Shown in pieces: positions 52,463-60,126 of a stretch of DNA of 64,000 nt. The position numbers and the translations under genes are program-made. Source of the stretch: DAOUET01 sp034430155 (GTDB lineage Bacteria; Chloroflexota; Anaerolineae; Anaerolineales; UBA4823); assembly GCA_034430155.1 (NCBI GenBank), contig DAOUET010000048.1:1-64000 (forward strand), read 5' to 3'. The notes under the pieces are model-generated. The model had not been told where the DNA came from. It was given only the letters and a program-made list of their open reading frames with translations, and made no database searches. The stretch's first letter is position 1; the number at the start of each line of letters is the position of its first letter.

Positions 52463-53443
52463 ATGAGCGCCTTTATAGCTGTCGACATAGGTGGAACGCA
52501 CATGCGCGCCGCCAGCTACCCAAAAGTTGGGCGCGATCCAATTAAAATTAAGCGGATTTCAACCAGGGCTCCCAACGCAACCCCCCTGGAGCAGTTAATT
52601 TCGCTGATAAACTCCATCTGGCCAAACGATCAAGAAGTCTCTGCGATTGGCGTAGCCGCCCCCGGACCCATCAATCCTTTTGAGGGGATCATATACACCG
52701 CGCCGAATATACCGGGTTGGCAAGACATGCGCCTGGTGAAAGAACTGGAGCGCGAATTCAAAGTACCGGTGTTCTTGGGAAACGACGCAAACCTGGCCGC
52801 AATGGGGGAATGGTGTTTTGGTGCGGGCCAGGGTCACCACCACCTTATCTATATGACAATCAGCACCGGAATTGGCACTGGCATCATCGTCAATGACAAG
52901 ATGCTGTTGGGTTCACGCGGCCTGGCAGCAGAGCTTGGTCACGTAACCGTGATGTCTGGTGGACCGGTCTGCGGTTGTGGAAAGACCGGTCACCTGGAAG
53001 CGGTTGCCTCCGGAACGGCTATCGCTCGTTGGACAAAAGAACAGCTGCAGCAAGGTGTTCCATCAAAGATATTATCTGAGGATGACCTCACTACCGAAAA
53101 AATCGCCGAGGCCGCAAGAAAGGGAGATGACCTGGCAATCTCTGCCTTCAATCGCGCCGGTCAGTTTATTGGCCAGGCTGTAGCAGACTTTCTGCATATT
53201 TTCAACCCTTCTATCGTAATAATAGGAGGTGGCGTATCGAGCAGCGACGATTTAATCATGGACCCGATTAGAGCCACTTTAATTGAAAGAGTGATCTCTT
53301 CACATTACCTTGAAAACCTGACAGTGACTATCGCAGATCTGGGAGATGAAGTTGGACTGCTGGGAGCGCTAGTTCTAGCCCGTCAGAGTTGTCAACAAAA
53401 ACCAGACGCATCCCAGCCTGCTCCTGTAGAATACGCCCTCTGA
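52463..53443 (+). CDS. ROK-family sugar kinase (glucokinase-like)
   Basis: 326 residues. FIAVDIGGTHMRAA (4-17) is the phosphate-binding loop of the actin-like ATPase fold. FLGNDANLAAMGE has the catalytic Asp. GPVCGCGKTGHLE is the ROK zinc-binding consensus, with Cys residues and His present. No N-terminal DNA-binding domain is seen, so it is a kinase and not a repressor. Glucose or N-acetylglucosamine-like sugars are the likely substrates. It is divergent from yvcK and would feed the glycolytic genes on the other strand. Confidence 0.88.
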   Translation: MSAFIAVDIGGTHMRAASYPKVGRDPIKIKRISTRAPNATPLEQLISLINSIWPNDQEVSAIGVAAPGPINPFEGIIYTAPNIPGWQDMRLVKELEREFKVPVFLGNDANLAAMGEWCFGAGQGHHHLIYMTISTGIGTGIIVNDKMLLGSRGLAAELGHVTVMSGGPVCGCGKTGHLEAVASGTAIARWTKEQLQQGVPSKILSEDDLTTEKIAEAARKGDDLAISAFNRAGQFIGQAVADFLHIFNPSIVIIGGGVSSSDDLIMDPIRATLIERVISSHYLENLTVTIADLGDEVGLLGALVLARQSCQQKPDASQPAPVEYAL

Positions 53444-53483
53444 TAAGGCCTATTGATTACATGCGACTACCCGAGTCTGATTT

Positions 53484-55205
53484 ATGCCGCAATTGAATAA
53501 ACGCTGGAAGACTGCCCCGCGCTTACCCCCTGAAGTTGACAACTTATTACACGGTTACCCCCCGATCTTGCGACAAATCCTTTTCAATCGGGGCTACCCT
53601 ACTCCGGAAGCAGCAAGTCAATTTCTGGAAGCCAAACAACCACCGGGTACTAACCCCTACAATATGTTGGGCATGTCTGAAGCTGTTGAGCGCCTGGAAA
53701 GAGCTATATTACACGGCGAAAAAGTAATTATTTACGGGGATTATGATGTCGATGGCGTCACTGCCACGGCTCTATTGGTAGAAGCCCTTAAATTACTGGG
53801 AGCTCGGGTGGAAGGTTATATCCCTAATCGTTTCGATGAAGGCTATGGATTAAACATCGAAGCCCTCGAAAAACTCAAAGAAGAGGGGACCGACCTGATC
53901 GTCACAGTTGATTGCGGTTCCCGCTCGCTAGATGAGGCCGACCATGCTCGCCTAATTGGCCTTGACTTGATTATCAGCGATCACCATCATCCAGGAAAGG
54001 AATTGCCAACCGCCAGAGCAATAATCAACCCTCACCAACCCGGTGATGAGTACCCTGAGAAAGAGTTGGCGGGGGTGGGTCTAGCCTACAAACTTACCAG
54101 CGCCTTGATCGACCATCTCTACGCCCAAGGAAATACCAGGGCGAACACCCTGAGCACTGAGCCCTTCTTAGACCTGGTCGCATTGGGAACGGTAGCTGAT
54201 TTAGCCCCGTTGATCGGGGAAAACCGCGCTCTTGTGCGCACTGGCATCAAAATTCTTCAAGAAACTCGCCGCCAGGGTATCCGCTCCCTGATCAGAGTCG
54301 CCGGACTACAGGAGAAGCAAATCAAAGCTTCGCACATCGGTTTTGTCTTGGGACCACGCCTGAACGCGGCAGGACGTCTGGATACAGCCTTAGACGCTTT
54401 AGCTCTAGTCACAACCACAGACTTAGCTGAAGCCGGTTTATTGGCACAACGATTGGAAGGACAAAACCGCGAACGCCAGCAGATCACCCACCAAACCCAA
54501 GAGCAGGCTGAACAACTCGCTCTCGCAGAGAATCCCAACCCATGGTTGCTTTTCGCGGCTCATCCGGAATTCAATCCCGGAGTTGTGGGGCTGGCTGCCT
54601 CACGGCTGACCGATTTGTATTATCGACCAGCCATCGTCGCCCAGATAGGTAAGGAATACACACGCGCATCTTGCCGGAGCATCCCTGAATTTCACATCAC
54701 AGAGGCGCTGGACCAATGCGCTGGTCTACTGCTACATCACGGTGGTCATGCAGCTGCAGCAGGATTTACAGTCACAAACCACCACCTTGCTGAGCTGGTC
54801 AAACAGCTGCAAGCAATTGCCAGCGAGCAGCTCTCAAAAATTGACTTACGCCCGACGCTGATCGCCGACACTGAAATCCAGCTATCAGACCTTAAACCTG
54901 AACTAATCGACTATCTGGATTGGCTTCAACCAACCGGCTATGGCAACCGCCAGGCTCTATTTGTTTCGCGAGATCTCCAGGTGAAAAGTTCCCGCACCGT
55001 CGGTAGAGACCAGGCTCATTTGAAAATGTCTGTGACAGATGGGTGGACTACCTGGAACGCGATCGCCTTCCGCCAGGGTCATTGGCAAGAGCATCTCCCC
55101 CACAGGGTGGACCTAATGTACAATTTTGAATTGAATGAATTTAATGGTCGCACCAGCCTACAGCTCAACGTGCGCGATCTGAAACCCACCAGCCAGACAA
55201 ACTAG
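53484..55205 (+). CDS. recJ: Single-stranded-DNA exonuclease RecJ
   Basis: A 5'-3' exonuclease for recombination and mismatch repair, 573 residues. The DHH-family motifs are IIYGDYDVDGVTATALL (D86, D88, D90), TVDCGSRS (D143) and ISDHHHPG (166-169). The DHHA1 part carries SCRSIPEFHI and HHGGHAAAAGFT, and an OB-like domain ends the protein. It follows the ROK gene by 40 nt on the same strand, and its stop lies 12 nt from the end of a convergent glycosyltransferase. Confidence 0.94.
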   Translation: MPQLNKRWKTAPRLPPEVDNLLHGYPPILRQILFNRGYPTPEAASQFLEAKQPPGTNPYNMLGMSEAVERLERAILHGEKVIIYGDYDVDGVTATALLVEALKLLGARVEGYIPNRFDEGYGLNIEALEKLKEEGTDLIVTVDCGSRSLDEADHARLIGLDLIISDHHHPGKELPTARAIINPHQPGDEYPEKELAGVGLAYKLTSALIDHLYAQGNTRANTLSTEPFLDLVALGTVADLAPLIGENRALVRTGIKILQETRRQGIRSLIRVAGLQEKQIKASHIGFVLGPRLNAAGRLDTALDALALVTTTDLAEAGLLAQRLEGQNRERQQITHQTQEQAEQLALAENPNPWLLFAAHPEFNPGVVGLAASRLTDLYYRPAIVAQIGKEYTRASCRSIPEFHITEALDQCAGLLLHHGGHAAAAGFTVTNHHLAELVKQLQAIASEQLSKIDLRPTLIADTEIQLSDLKPELIDYLDWLQPTGYGNRQALFVSRDLQVKSSRTVGRDQAHLKMSVTDGWTTWNAIAFRQGHWQEHLPHRVDLMYNFELNEFNGRTSLQLNVRDLKPTSQTN

Positions 55206-55217
55206 ACTTTCAGCCTA

Positions 55218-55901
55218 TCAATCCACCAATCGATATTTCCATAAAGTCCACACCGCATGGAAGGCATCTTTGATAGTTATTTTTTTTCCTTCCACATAAT
55301 CGCGGGGATTGAAAGTGATCGGAACTTCGAAAATGCGCACTTTGCGTTTAAGAATTTTAGCGGTAAATTCTGGTTCAAAATCGAAACGATCCGCTTTCAG
55401 GTTGATGCCCTCGACAACCTGGCGTCGAAATACTTTATATCCGGTTTCCATGTCAGTCAAAATGGTGTTAAATAGGACGTTTGTCATCAGGGTTAAGAAT
55501 TTATTAGCCACCATATGCCAGAACATCGTCGGTCGTCGCGGACCACCGAGAAAACGGGAACCATAGACGACATCCGCCAGGCCCTCCTGGATGGGCTTTA
55601 ATAATGTCGGGTAATCGCGAGGATCATATTCCAAATCCGCATCCTGGATAATGAGGACCTCCCCGCGGGCGTTTTCAATTCCGGTTCGGATAGCTGCACC
55701 TTTGCCTTGATTGTGTTCATGGAAAAAAGGTCGTACGATCCCTTTCCCACCCATGTCCTCCAACGCTTTGCGGGTACCGTCTGTCGAACCATCATCTATC
55801 ACCAGGATTTCATCAGCAATATTAACGGCCTCGACTCGTCGCAGGATTTCCGGAATAGTCTTGATCTCATTGTAGGCAGGGATAATCACGGAGATTTTCA
55901 C
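55218..55901 (-). CDS. GT2-family glycosyltransferase (DPM1/polyprenyl-phosphate type)
   Basis: 227 residues, a GT-A fold. It opens KISVIIPAYNEIKTIPEIL, then VIDDGSTDGT near 35-44 and IIQDADLEYDP near 89-99 with the DxD metal motif. GYKVFRRQV and FDFEPEFTAKIL are typical of dolichol/polyprenyl-phosphate mannosyl- or glucosyltransferases. No membrane tail is present. It would make a polyprenyl-phosphate sugar for GT39-like enzymes such as the one at 40039-42033. The start is GTG at 55901, 7 nt after a TATAAT box, with no ribosome site. Confidence 0.9.
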   Translation of the reverse strand: MKISVIIPAYNEIKTIPEILRRVEAVNIADEILVIDDGSTDGTRKALEDMGGKGIVRPFFHEHNQGKGAAIRTGIENARGEVLIIQDADLEYDPRDYPTLLKPIQEGLADVVYGSRFLGGPRRPTMFWHMVANKFLTLMTNVLFNTILTDMETGYKVFRRQVVEGINLKADRFDFEPEFTAKILKRKVRIFEVPITFNPRDYVEGKKITIKDAFHAVWTLWKYRLVD

Positions 55902-55908
55902 GCCATGG

Positions 55909-55917
55909 ATTATATCA
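55909..55917 (-). promoter_or_regulatory. Extended -10 promoter of the GT2 gene
   Basis: On the minus strand TGATATAAT ends 7 nt before the GTG start at 55901. The -10 box is a perfect TATAAT. A transcript beginning at the GTG is expected. Confidence 0.5.
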
Positions 55918-55951
55918 GCCTCTCTTATTTAAAAGCTTTTGAGGTAAAAGC

Positions 55952-55979
55952 TTGCCAGTAACATGCAGCGTGCTATAAT
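55952..55979 (+). promoter_or_regulatory. Promoter of the AAA ATPase gene
   Basis: TTGCCA (55952-55957) and TATAAT (55974-55979) are spaced 16 nt, with TGC before the -10 box. Initiation near 55986 gives a leader of about 100 nt before the ATG at 56088. The strong match suggests good basal expression. Confidence 0.6.
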
Positions 55980-56087
55980 CTCCACAACACACAATAACGA
56001 TATGATAAATGTTTTACCTGGAAATGATTTTCGGTAAATTCAAGAACAAATAGCATTAATAACGCCTTGGGATTTGGAGGACCTTAG

Positions 56088-57431
56088 ATGAACCCTAAAC
56101 CATCCAGACCCGGATCAGCATCCATGACCGATGATACAGTTAATGGATTTTATCCTCCCGCAATTAACCGGATAGAAGACACGGGGCTTTCTTCGCTTTG
56201 GTTACAGGACCTGGCCTTGAAAATCCTTTATTTTCAAGGTTATCTGACTGGATTCAAGATCGCAGAAGAAATCTCATTGCCCTTCGCAGGGGTAATGGAT
56301 CAGATTTTGGAAGCACTAAAGCGAGAGAAGTTCGTCGAAGTCAAATCGTCTCAAATAGGATTGGGGGAAGGTTCATATCAGTATGCCATCACAGGCGCAG
56401 GCATTGCGCGTGCCCGTGAGGCTTTAGAGCGTAGCCAATATGCTGGACCTGCACCTGTCCCGCTTCAAGCTTATTACAGTTCAATCCTACGACAAAGCCG
56501 GGGGCGTACGACCGTCTCGCACAACGCTTTGCGGAAAACGCTCTCCCAGCTCGTACTTTCAGAGAAGACCTTCAACCAAATCGGTCCTGCCGTGAATTCT
56601 GGCACTTCGATCTTCCTGTATGGCCCACCCGGCAACGGCAAGACCAGCATCGCCCGCGCAATCGGTGGCATGCTCTTGAACGAAAGCATGTACATCCCAT
56701 ACGCTATCTACGTTGACGGGCAAGTTGTAAAAATCTATGATTCTGTCAACCATAAACTAGCAACTGAAGGTGGAATCCTCAACGAAAGCACCGCAACCCT
56801 TCGTTTGGGAGCCAGACGGGACCCACGGTGGATACGAATACGCCGACCATTTATCGTTACAGGCGGTGAACTCACCCTGGCAGGCTTGGACTTGGTATTC
56901 GACGATGTAAATAAATACTATGAAGCGCCATTTCAGGTCAAGGCCAATGGGGGCATCTTACTTATCGATGACTTCGGCAGGCAACTGGTACGGCCACGCG
57001 ATTTGCTCAACCGTTGGATTGTACCCTTAGAAAATCGCATTGATTACCTAACCTTACATACAGGTCGCAAAGTTGAAGTACCTTTCGATGTCCTGGTGAT
57101 GTTTTCAACCAACCTACCGCCGAAGGACCTGGTTGATGAAGCCTTTCTACGCCGCCTGCGGCACAAAATCGAAGTCGGAGACCCCGACTATGATCATTTT
57201 CGAGAAATCTTCCGCCGTGTTTCGGAAGATAAAGGTGTCACCTTTACGAATGAAGGATTAGCTTATTTACTACAGGATTGGTATATCAAACCAGGCCGGA
57301 AGCTGCGCGCTTCCCACCCACGCGATCTTTGCGACCAGATCCTTGATATTGCTCATTATCTTACTGTGAAACCCGCCCTTACGATCGAATTAATCGACCT
57401 CGCCGCAGAATCCTACTTTGTAGAATTGTAA
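56088..57431 (+). CDS. AAA ATPase with N-terminal winged-helix-like region
   Basis: 447 residues. Residues about 35-115 look like a winged helix: LWLQDLALKILYFQGYLTG, then DQILEALKREKFVEV and QYAITGAGIARAREAL. The AAA domain has Walker A GPPGNGKTS (179-187), Walker B GGILLIDDFGRQL near 287 and an arginine-finger-like LRRLRHKIEVG. VPFDVLVMFSTNLPP carries sensor 1. I do not recognise a named subfamily. It may be a chaperone-like or regulatory ATPase. GGAGG lies upstream of the ATG. The following phosphodiesterase gene is on the same strand. Confidence 0.8.
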   Translation: MNPKPSRPGSASMTDDTVNGFYPPAINRIEDTGLSSLWLQDLALKILYFQGYLTGFKIAEEISLPFAGVMDQILEALKREKFVEVKSSQIGLGEGSYQYAITGAGIARAREALERSQYAGPAPVPLQAYYSSILRQSRGRTTVSHNALRKTLSQLVLSEKTFNQIGPAVNSGTSIFLYGPPGNGKTSIARAIGGMLLNESMYIPYAIYVDGQVVKIYDSVNHKLATEGGILNESTATLRLGARRDPRWIRIRRPFIVTGGELTLAGLDLVFDDVNKYYEAPFQVKANGGILLIDDFGRQLVRPRDLLNRWIVPLENRIDYLTLHTGRKVEVPFDVLVMFSTNLPPKDLVDEAFLRRLRHKIEVGDPDYDHFREIFRRVSEDKGVTFTNEGLAYLLQDWYIKPGRKLRASHPRDLCDQILDIAHYLTVKPALTIELIDLAAESYFVEL

Positions 57432-57500
57432 GGGAACGGATCACGCAATCGCCCTTTAACCTACCCACCGCCGAGATTGTTTTCCTCCGTCCGCCATTGC

Positions 57501-58259
57501 ATGTTCAATCAGTTGCCTAAGCCCGCGATTTTCGCACACCGGGGGGCCAGCACGCACGCCCCGGAAAATACCATGGCAGCTTTTAACCTAGCTATTCAAC
57601 AGAAAGCCGATGGTATAGAACTAGATGCTAAATTGAGCGCCGACGGATATGTTGTCGTTATCCACGATCAAGGCGTCGAGCGCACGACTACAAGCAATGG
57701 ACGCGTAAAGGACTTGCCACTGGCAACATTGTTAGAAATGGACGCGGGCTCACATTTCGACATCGAATTCAAGGGTGAGCCAATACCCTCTCTCAACAAA
57801 GTCTTCGAAGCCTTGGGAGGCCAAATATTTATTAATATTGAACTAACCAACTACACCTCCCTGTTCGACCAGTTGCCTGAAAAGGTGGCCGATCTGGTGA
57901 TACGCCATGACTTGGCGAAAAGCGTGATGTTTTCTTCTTTTAACCCGGTAGCCTTACGCCGAATCAAGCGCTTATTGCCTGGAGTGCCCTTAGGATTGCT
58001 GGCGCGCGGCCGCAACCAAGGAGCGATAGCCCGTAAACTGGGGAAGTACCTGGTTCCTTACCAGGTTCTGCAACCTGCCTGGTCAGACGCTACCCCAGAA
58101 CTTATCAGACGAGTTCATCTTGCCGGGCGACAAATATTCGTCTACACTGTAAACCAAGCTAAAGATATGCGCGAAATGTTACTTCTTGGAGTAGATGGCA
58201 TTTACACAGATGACCCACTATTAGCGCGGCGTGTAATAGTAACCGCCAGCCCCGGGTAA
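57501..58259 (+). CDS. Glycerophosphodiester phosphodiesterase
   Basis: Hydrolyses glycerophosphodiesters to glycerol 3-phosphate and an alcohol, in lipid turnover. About 252 residues. The GDPD signature is FAHRGASTHAPENTMAAF (catalytic His), then GIELDAKLSADGYVVVIHD with the metal-binding Glu/Asp and second His. Later blocks are NIELTN and VYTVNQAKDMREMLLLGVDG. There is no signal peptide. The ATG at 57501 is preferred; a TTG at 57477 in the same frame would add eight residues. Neither has a clear ribosome site. Confidence 0.92.
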   Translation: MFNQLPKPAIFAHRGASTHAPENTMAAFNLAIQQKADGIELDAKLSADGYVVVIHDQGVERTTTSNGRVKDLPLATLLEMDAGSHFDIEFKGEPIPSLNKVFEALGGQIFINIELTNYTSLFDQLPEKVADLVIRHDLAKSVMFSSFNPVALRRIKRLLPGVPLGLLARGRNQGAIARKLGKYLVPYQVLQPAWSDATPELIRRVHLAGRQIFVYTVNQAKDMREMLLLGVDGIYTDDPLLARRVIVTASPG

Positions 58260-58304
58260 ATATGAAAACAGATATTCTAATTAAATTGGTTTTATTAATG
58301 ACCG

Positions 58305-59288
58305 ATGATCCCTTACACCTGGATTGAAGAAGCTGCCAATCGCATCGCACCCTACATCAATAAAACTCCTCTCACTTATGATCCTGATTACAGACTATAT
58401 TTGAAGTGGGAGAATCATCAAATTACTGGTTCCTTCAAATCGCGGGGAGCGATAAACAAAGTACTGACTCTTCAGCCGTATGAACTACAGAACGGGCTAG
58501 TAGCTGCCTCCGCGGGAAATCATGGTCAGGGTGTGGCACTGGCTGGCAAACTGGTTAGCGCTCCAGTGATCGTTTTCTGTTCCGACCATACTGTACCTGC
58601 CAAGGTGCAAGCCATGAATGCGTTGGGAGCCGAAGTACGCATGGTTCCAGGTGGATATAGCGAAGCGGAGAAAATTGGTAAAAGTTATGCGGAGCAACAT
58701 AGAGCTGCCTGGATTTCTCCATATAACGATGGGCAAGTGATTGCCGGACAGGGAACAATAGGTCTTGAAATCTACCAGGAATTACCCGCTCTGAACCAAT
58801 CTGACTGGTTCGTACCGGTTGGCGGTGGGGGATTAATCGCCGGGATCGGTACGTCTCTCGAACGGTTCAACTCAAAGACAAAGCTGGTAGGAGTCCAATC
58901 CGAGGCCTCCTCTTTCTTCCACGGGATATTTTATCGGGGCACACAAGAGGGCATCGTCGAATTACCAAGCCTGGCTGATGGGCTGGCCGGTGCAGTTGAA
59001 GAAAATTCTGTAACCATCGCGATGGTCCGACGTCTGGTGGATGAATTCATCCTGGTCAGCGAAGAGGATATCGGTCAGGCAATTGTATTCGCCTGGGAGC
59101 GCTACCAAGAACGCATCGAAGGTTCTGCCGCAGCTGCCCTTGCAGCGGTCCTATCAGAAAAGATTAGATCATTTCCTGCAGTTGTGGTTCTTTCGGGTGG
59201 CAATATCCAACCAGAGGTGCACGCCAAAATACTTACCGGGCATTATCACACCCAACCAGTGGAATTGGATGATGGAAATCTCTCCTGA
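58305..59288 (+). CDS. Threonine/serine dehydratase-family PLP enzyme
   Basis: A fold-type II PLP enzyme of 327 residues. The PLP Lys is K45 in GSFKSRGA. SAGNHGQGVALAG (69-81) binds the substrate carboxylate and VPVGGGGLIAGIG binds the cofactor phosphate. The short length and lack of a C-terminal ACT domain place it with catabolic threonine or serine dehydratases or serine racemases rather than biosynthetic IlvA. The C-terminus overlaps the next gene by 20 nt, so the two are cotranslated. Confidence 0.88.
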   Translation: MIPYTWIEEAANRIAPYINKTPLTYDPDYRLYLKWENHQITGSFKSRGAINKVLTLQPYELQNGLVAASAGNHGQGVALAGKLVSAPVIVFCSDHTVPAKVQAMNALGAEVRMVPGGYSEAEKIGKSYAEQHRAAWISPYNDGQVIAGQGTIGLEIYQELPALNQSDWFVPVGGGGLIAGIGTSLERFNSKTKLVGVQSEASSFFHGIFYRGTQEGIVELPSLADGLAGAVEENSVTIAMVRRLVDEFILVSEEDIGQAIVFAWERYQERIEGSAAAALAAVLSEKIRSFPAVVVLSGGNIQPEVHAKILTGHYHTQPVELDDGNLS

Positions 59289-60126
59289 CGAATATATGGT
59301 AGTGTGCATGTCACGCCAGATTAAAGATGGCGAGCTTGTAGCACAGGGGTTAGCTACCCCACTGGTCGCTGCGGCGTATTTACTGGCCAGGCATACCCAT
59401 GCCCCCAACCTTTATTTTGCCTCAGCGATTGGTCAGTCTATCTGTAGCCAGCCCGCTCCCTTGAGCCTTTTACAGGTGGAGAAGCTTTGGTTGGACCGAG
59501 CCTTAACCAATGTGGGTTTTGTGCGAGCCGTCGCGGATGTGCTACCACGTTTGCGTCCCAAGGAATTCTTCCGCCCAGCCCAGGTCGATCCCCACGGAAA
59601 CTTTAACAATATCGCTTTTGGGAAAAACCATCAACGCCCCCGTCTAAGATTGCCGGGTACCGGGGGTATCCCGGATGTGACCACATTTATCAGCGATATC
59701 TATCTATATGTACCGCGACACTCGCGACTGACCTTCGTCTCCCACCTGGATTTTCTTTCTGGTTTAGGCCATCATCCCGCTCGTACCAAGGGTGCTGGGC
59801 CACGCTATCTGGTATCTGATCTCGGACAATTCGACTTCGTCGCCATTGCTAACGGGAAGAAAAGCCCACAGAAGCGTATGCGCCTGGTGTCCTATCACCC
59901 CGGTGTCAAAATCGATCGAATCAAGGCCAAAACCGGTTTTGAGTTCGAGGTCGCTCCGGATATTCAGGAAACCGAACCCCCTTCGGAGGATGAGATTAGA
60001 TTACTGCGTCATGAAATTGACCCTCTAGATATCAGGAAACTAGAATTAATGAGCGGAGCTGAACGCAGAGCACTGTTACACCGGATCTTCGCTCAGGAGA
60101 GATCAGTCTTTGAAAGCAAGAATTAA
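59269..60126 (+). CDS. CoA-transferase subunit beta-like protein (GctB/IpdB type)
   Basis: About 285 residues. DGELVAQGLATPLVAAAYLLA opens the fold, and AQVDPHGNFNNIAFG, RLRLPGTGGIPD and RLTFVSHLDF follow the GctB-type beta subunit. The position that carries the catalytic Glu in active enzymes (pattern YEGG or YESG) reads YFASAIG, so Glu is replaced by Ala. No alpha subunit gene is adjacent. It overlaps the dehydratase by 20 nt; ATG 59269 or 59272 is the start. It may be a non-transferase relative like the IpdAB hydrolases. Confidence 0.83.
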   Translation: MMEISPDEYMVVCMSRQIKDGELVAQGLATPLVAAAYLLARHTHAPNLYFASAIGQSICSQPAPLSLLQVEKLWLDRALTNVGFVRAVADVLPRLRPKEFFRPAQVDPHGNFNNIAFGKNHQRPRLRLPGTGGIPDVTTFISDIYLYVPRHSRLTFVSHLDFLSGLGHHPARTKGAGPRYLVSDLGQFDFVAIANGKKSPQKRMRLVSYHPGVKIDRIKAKTGFEFEVAPDIQETEPPSEDEIRLLRHEIDPLDIRKLELMSGAERRALLHRIFAQERSVFESKN

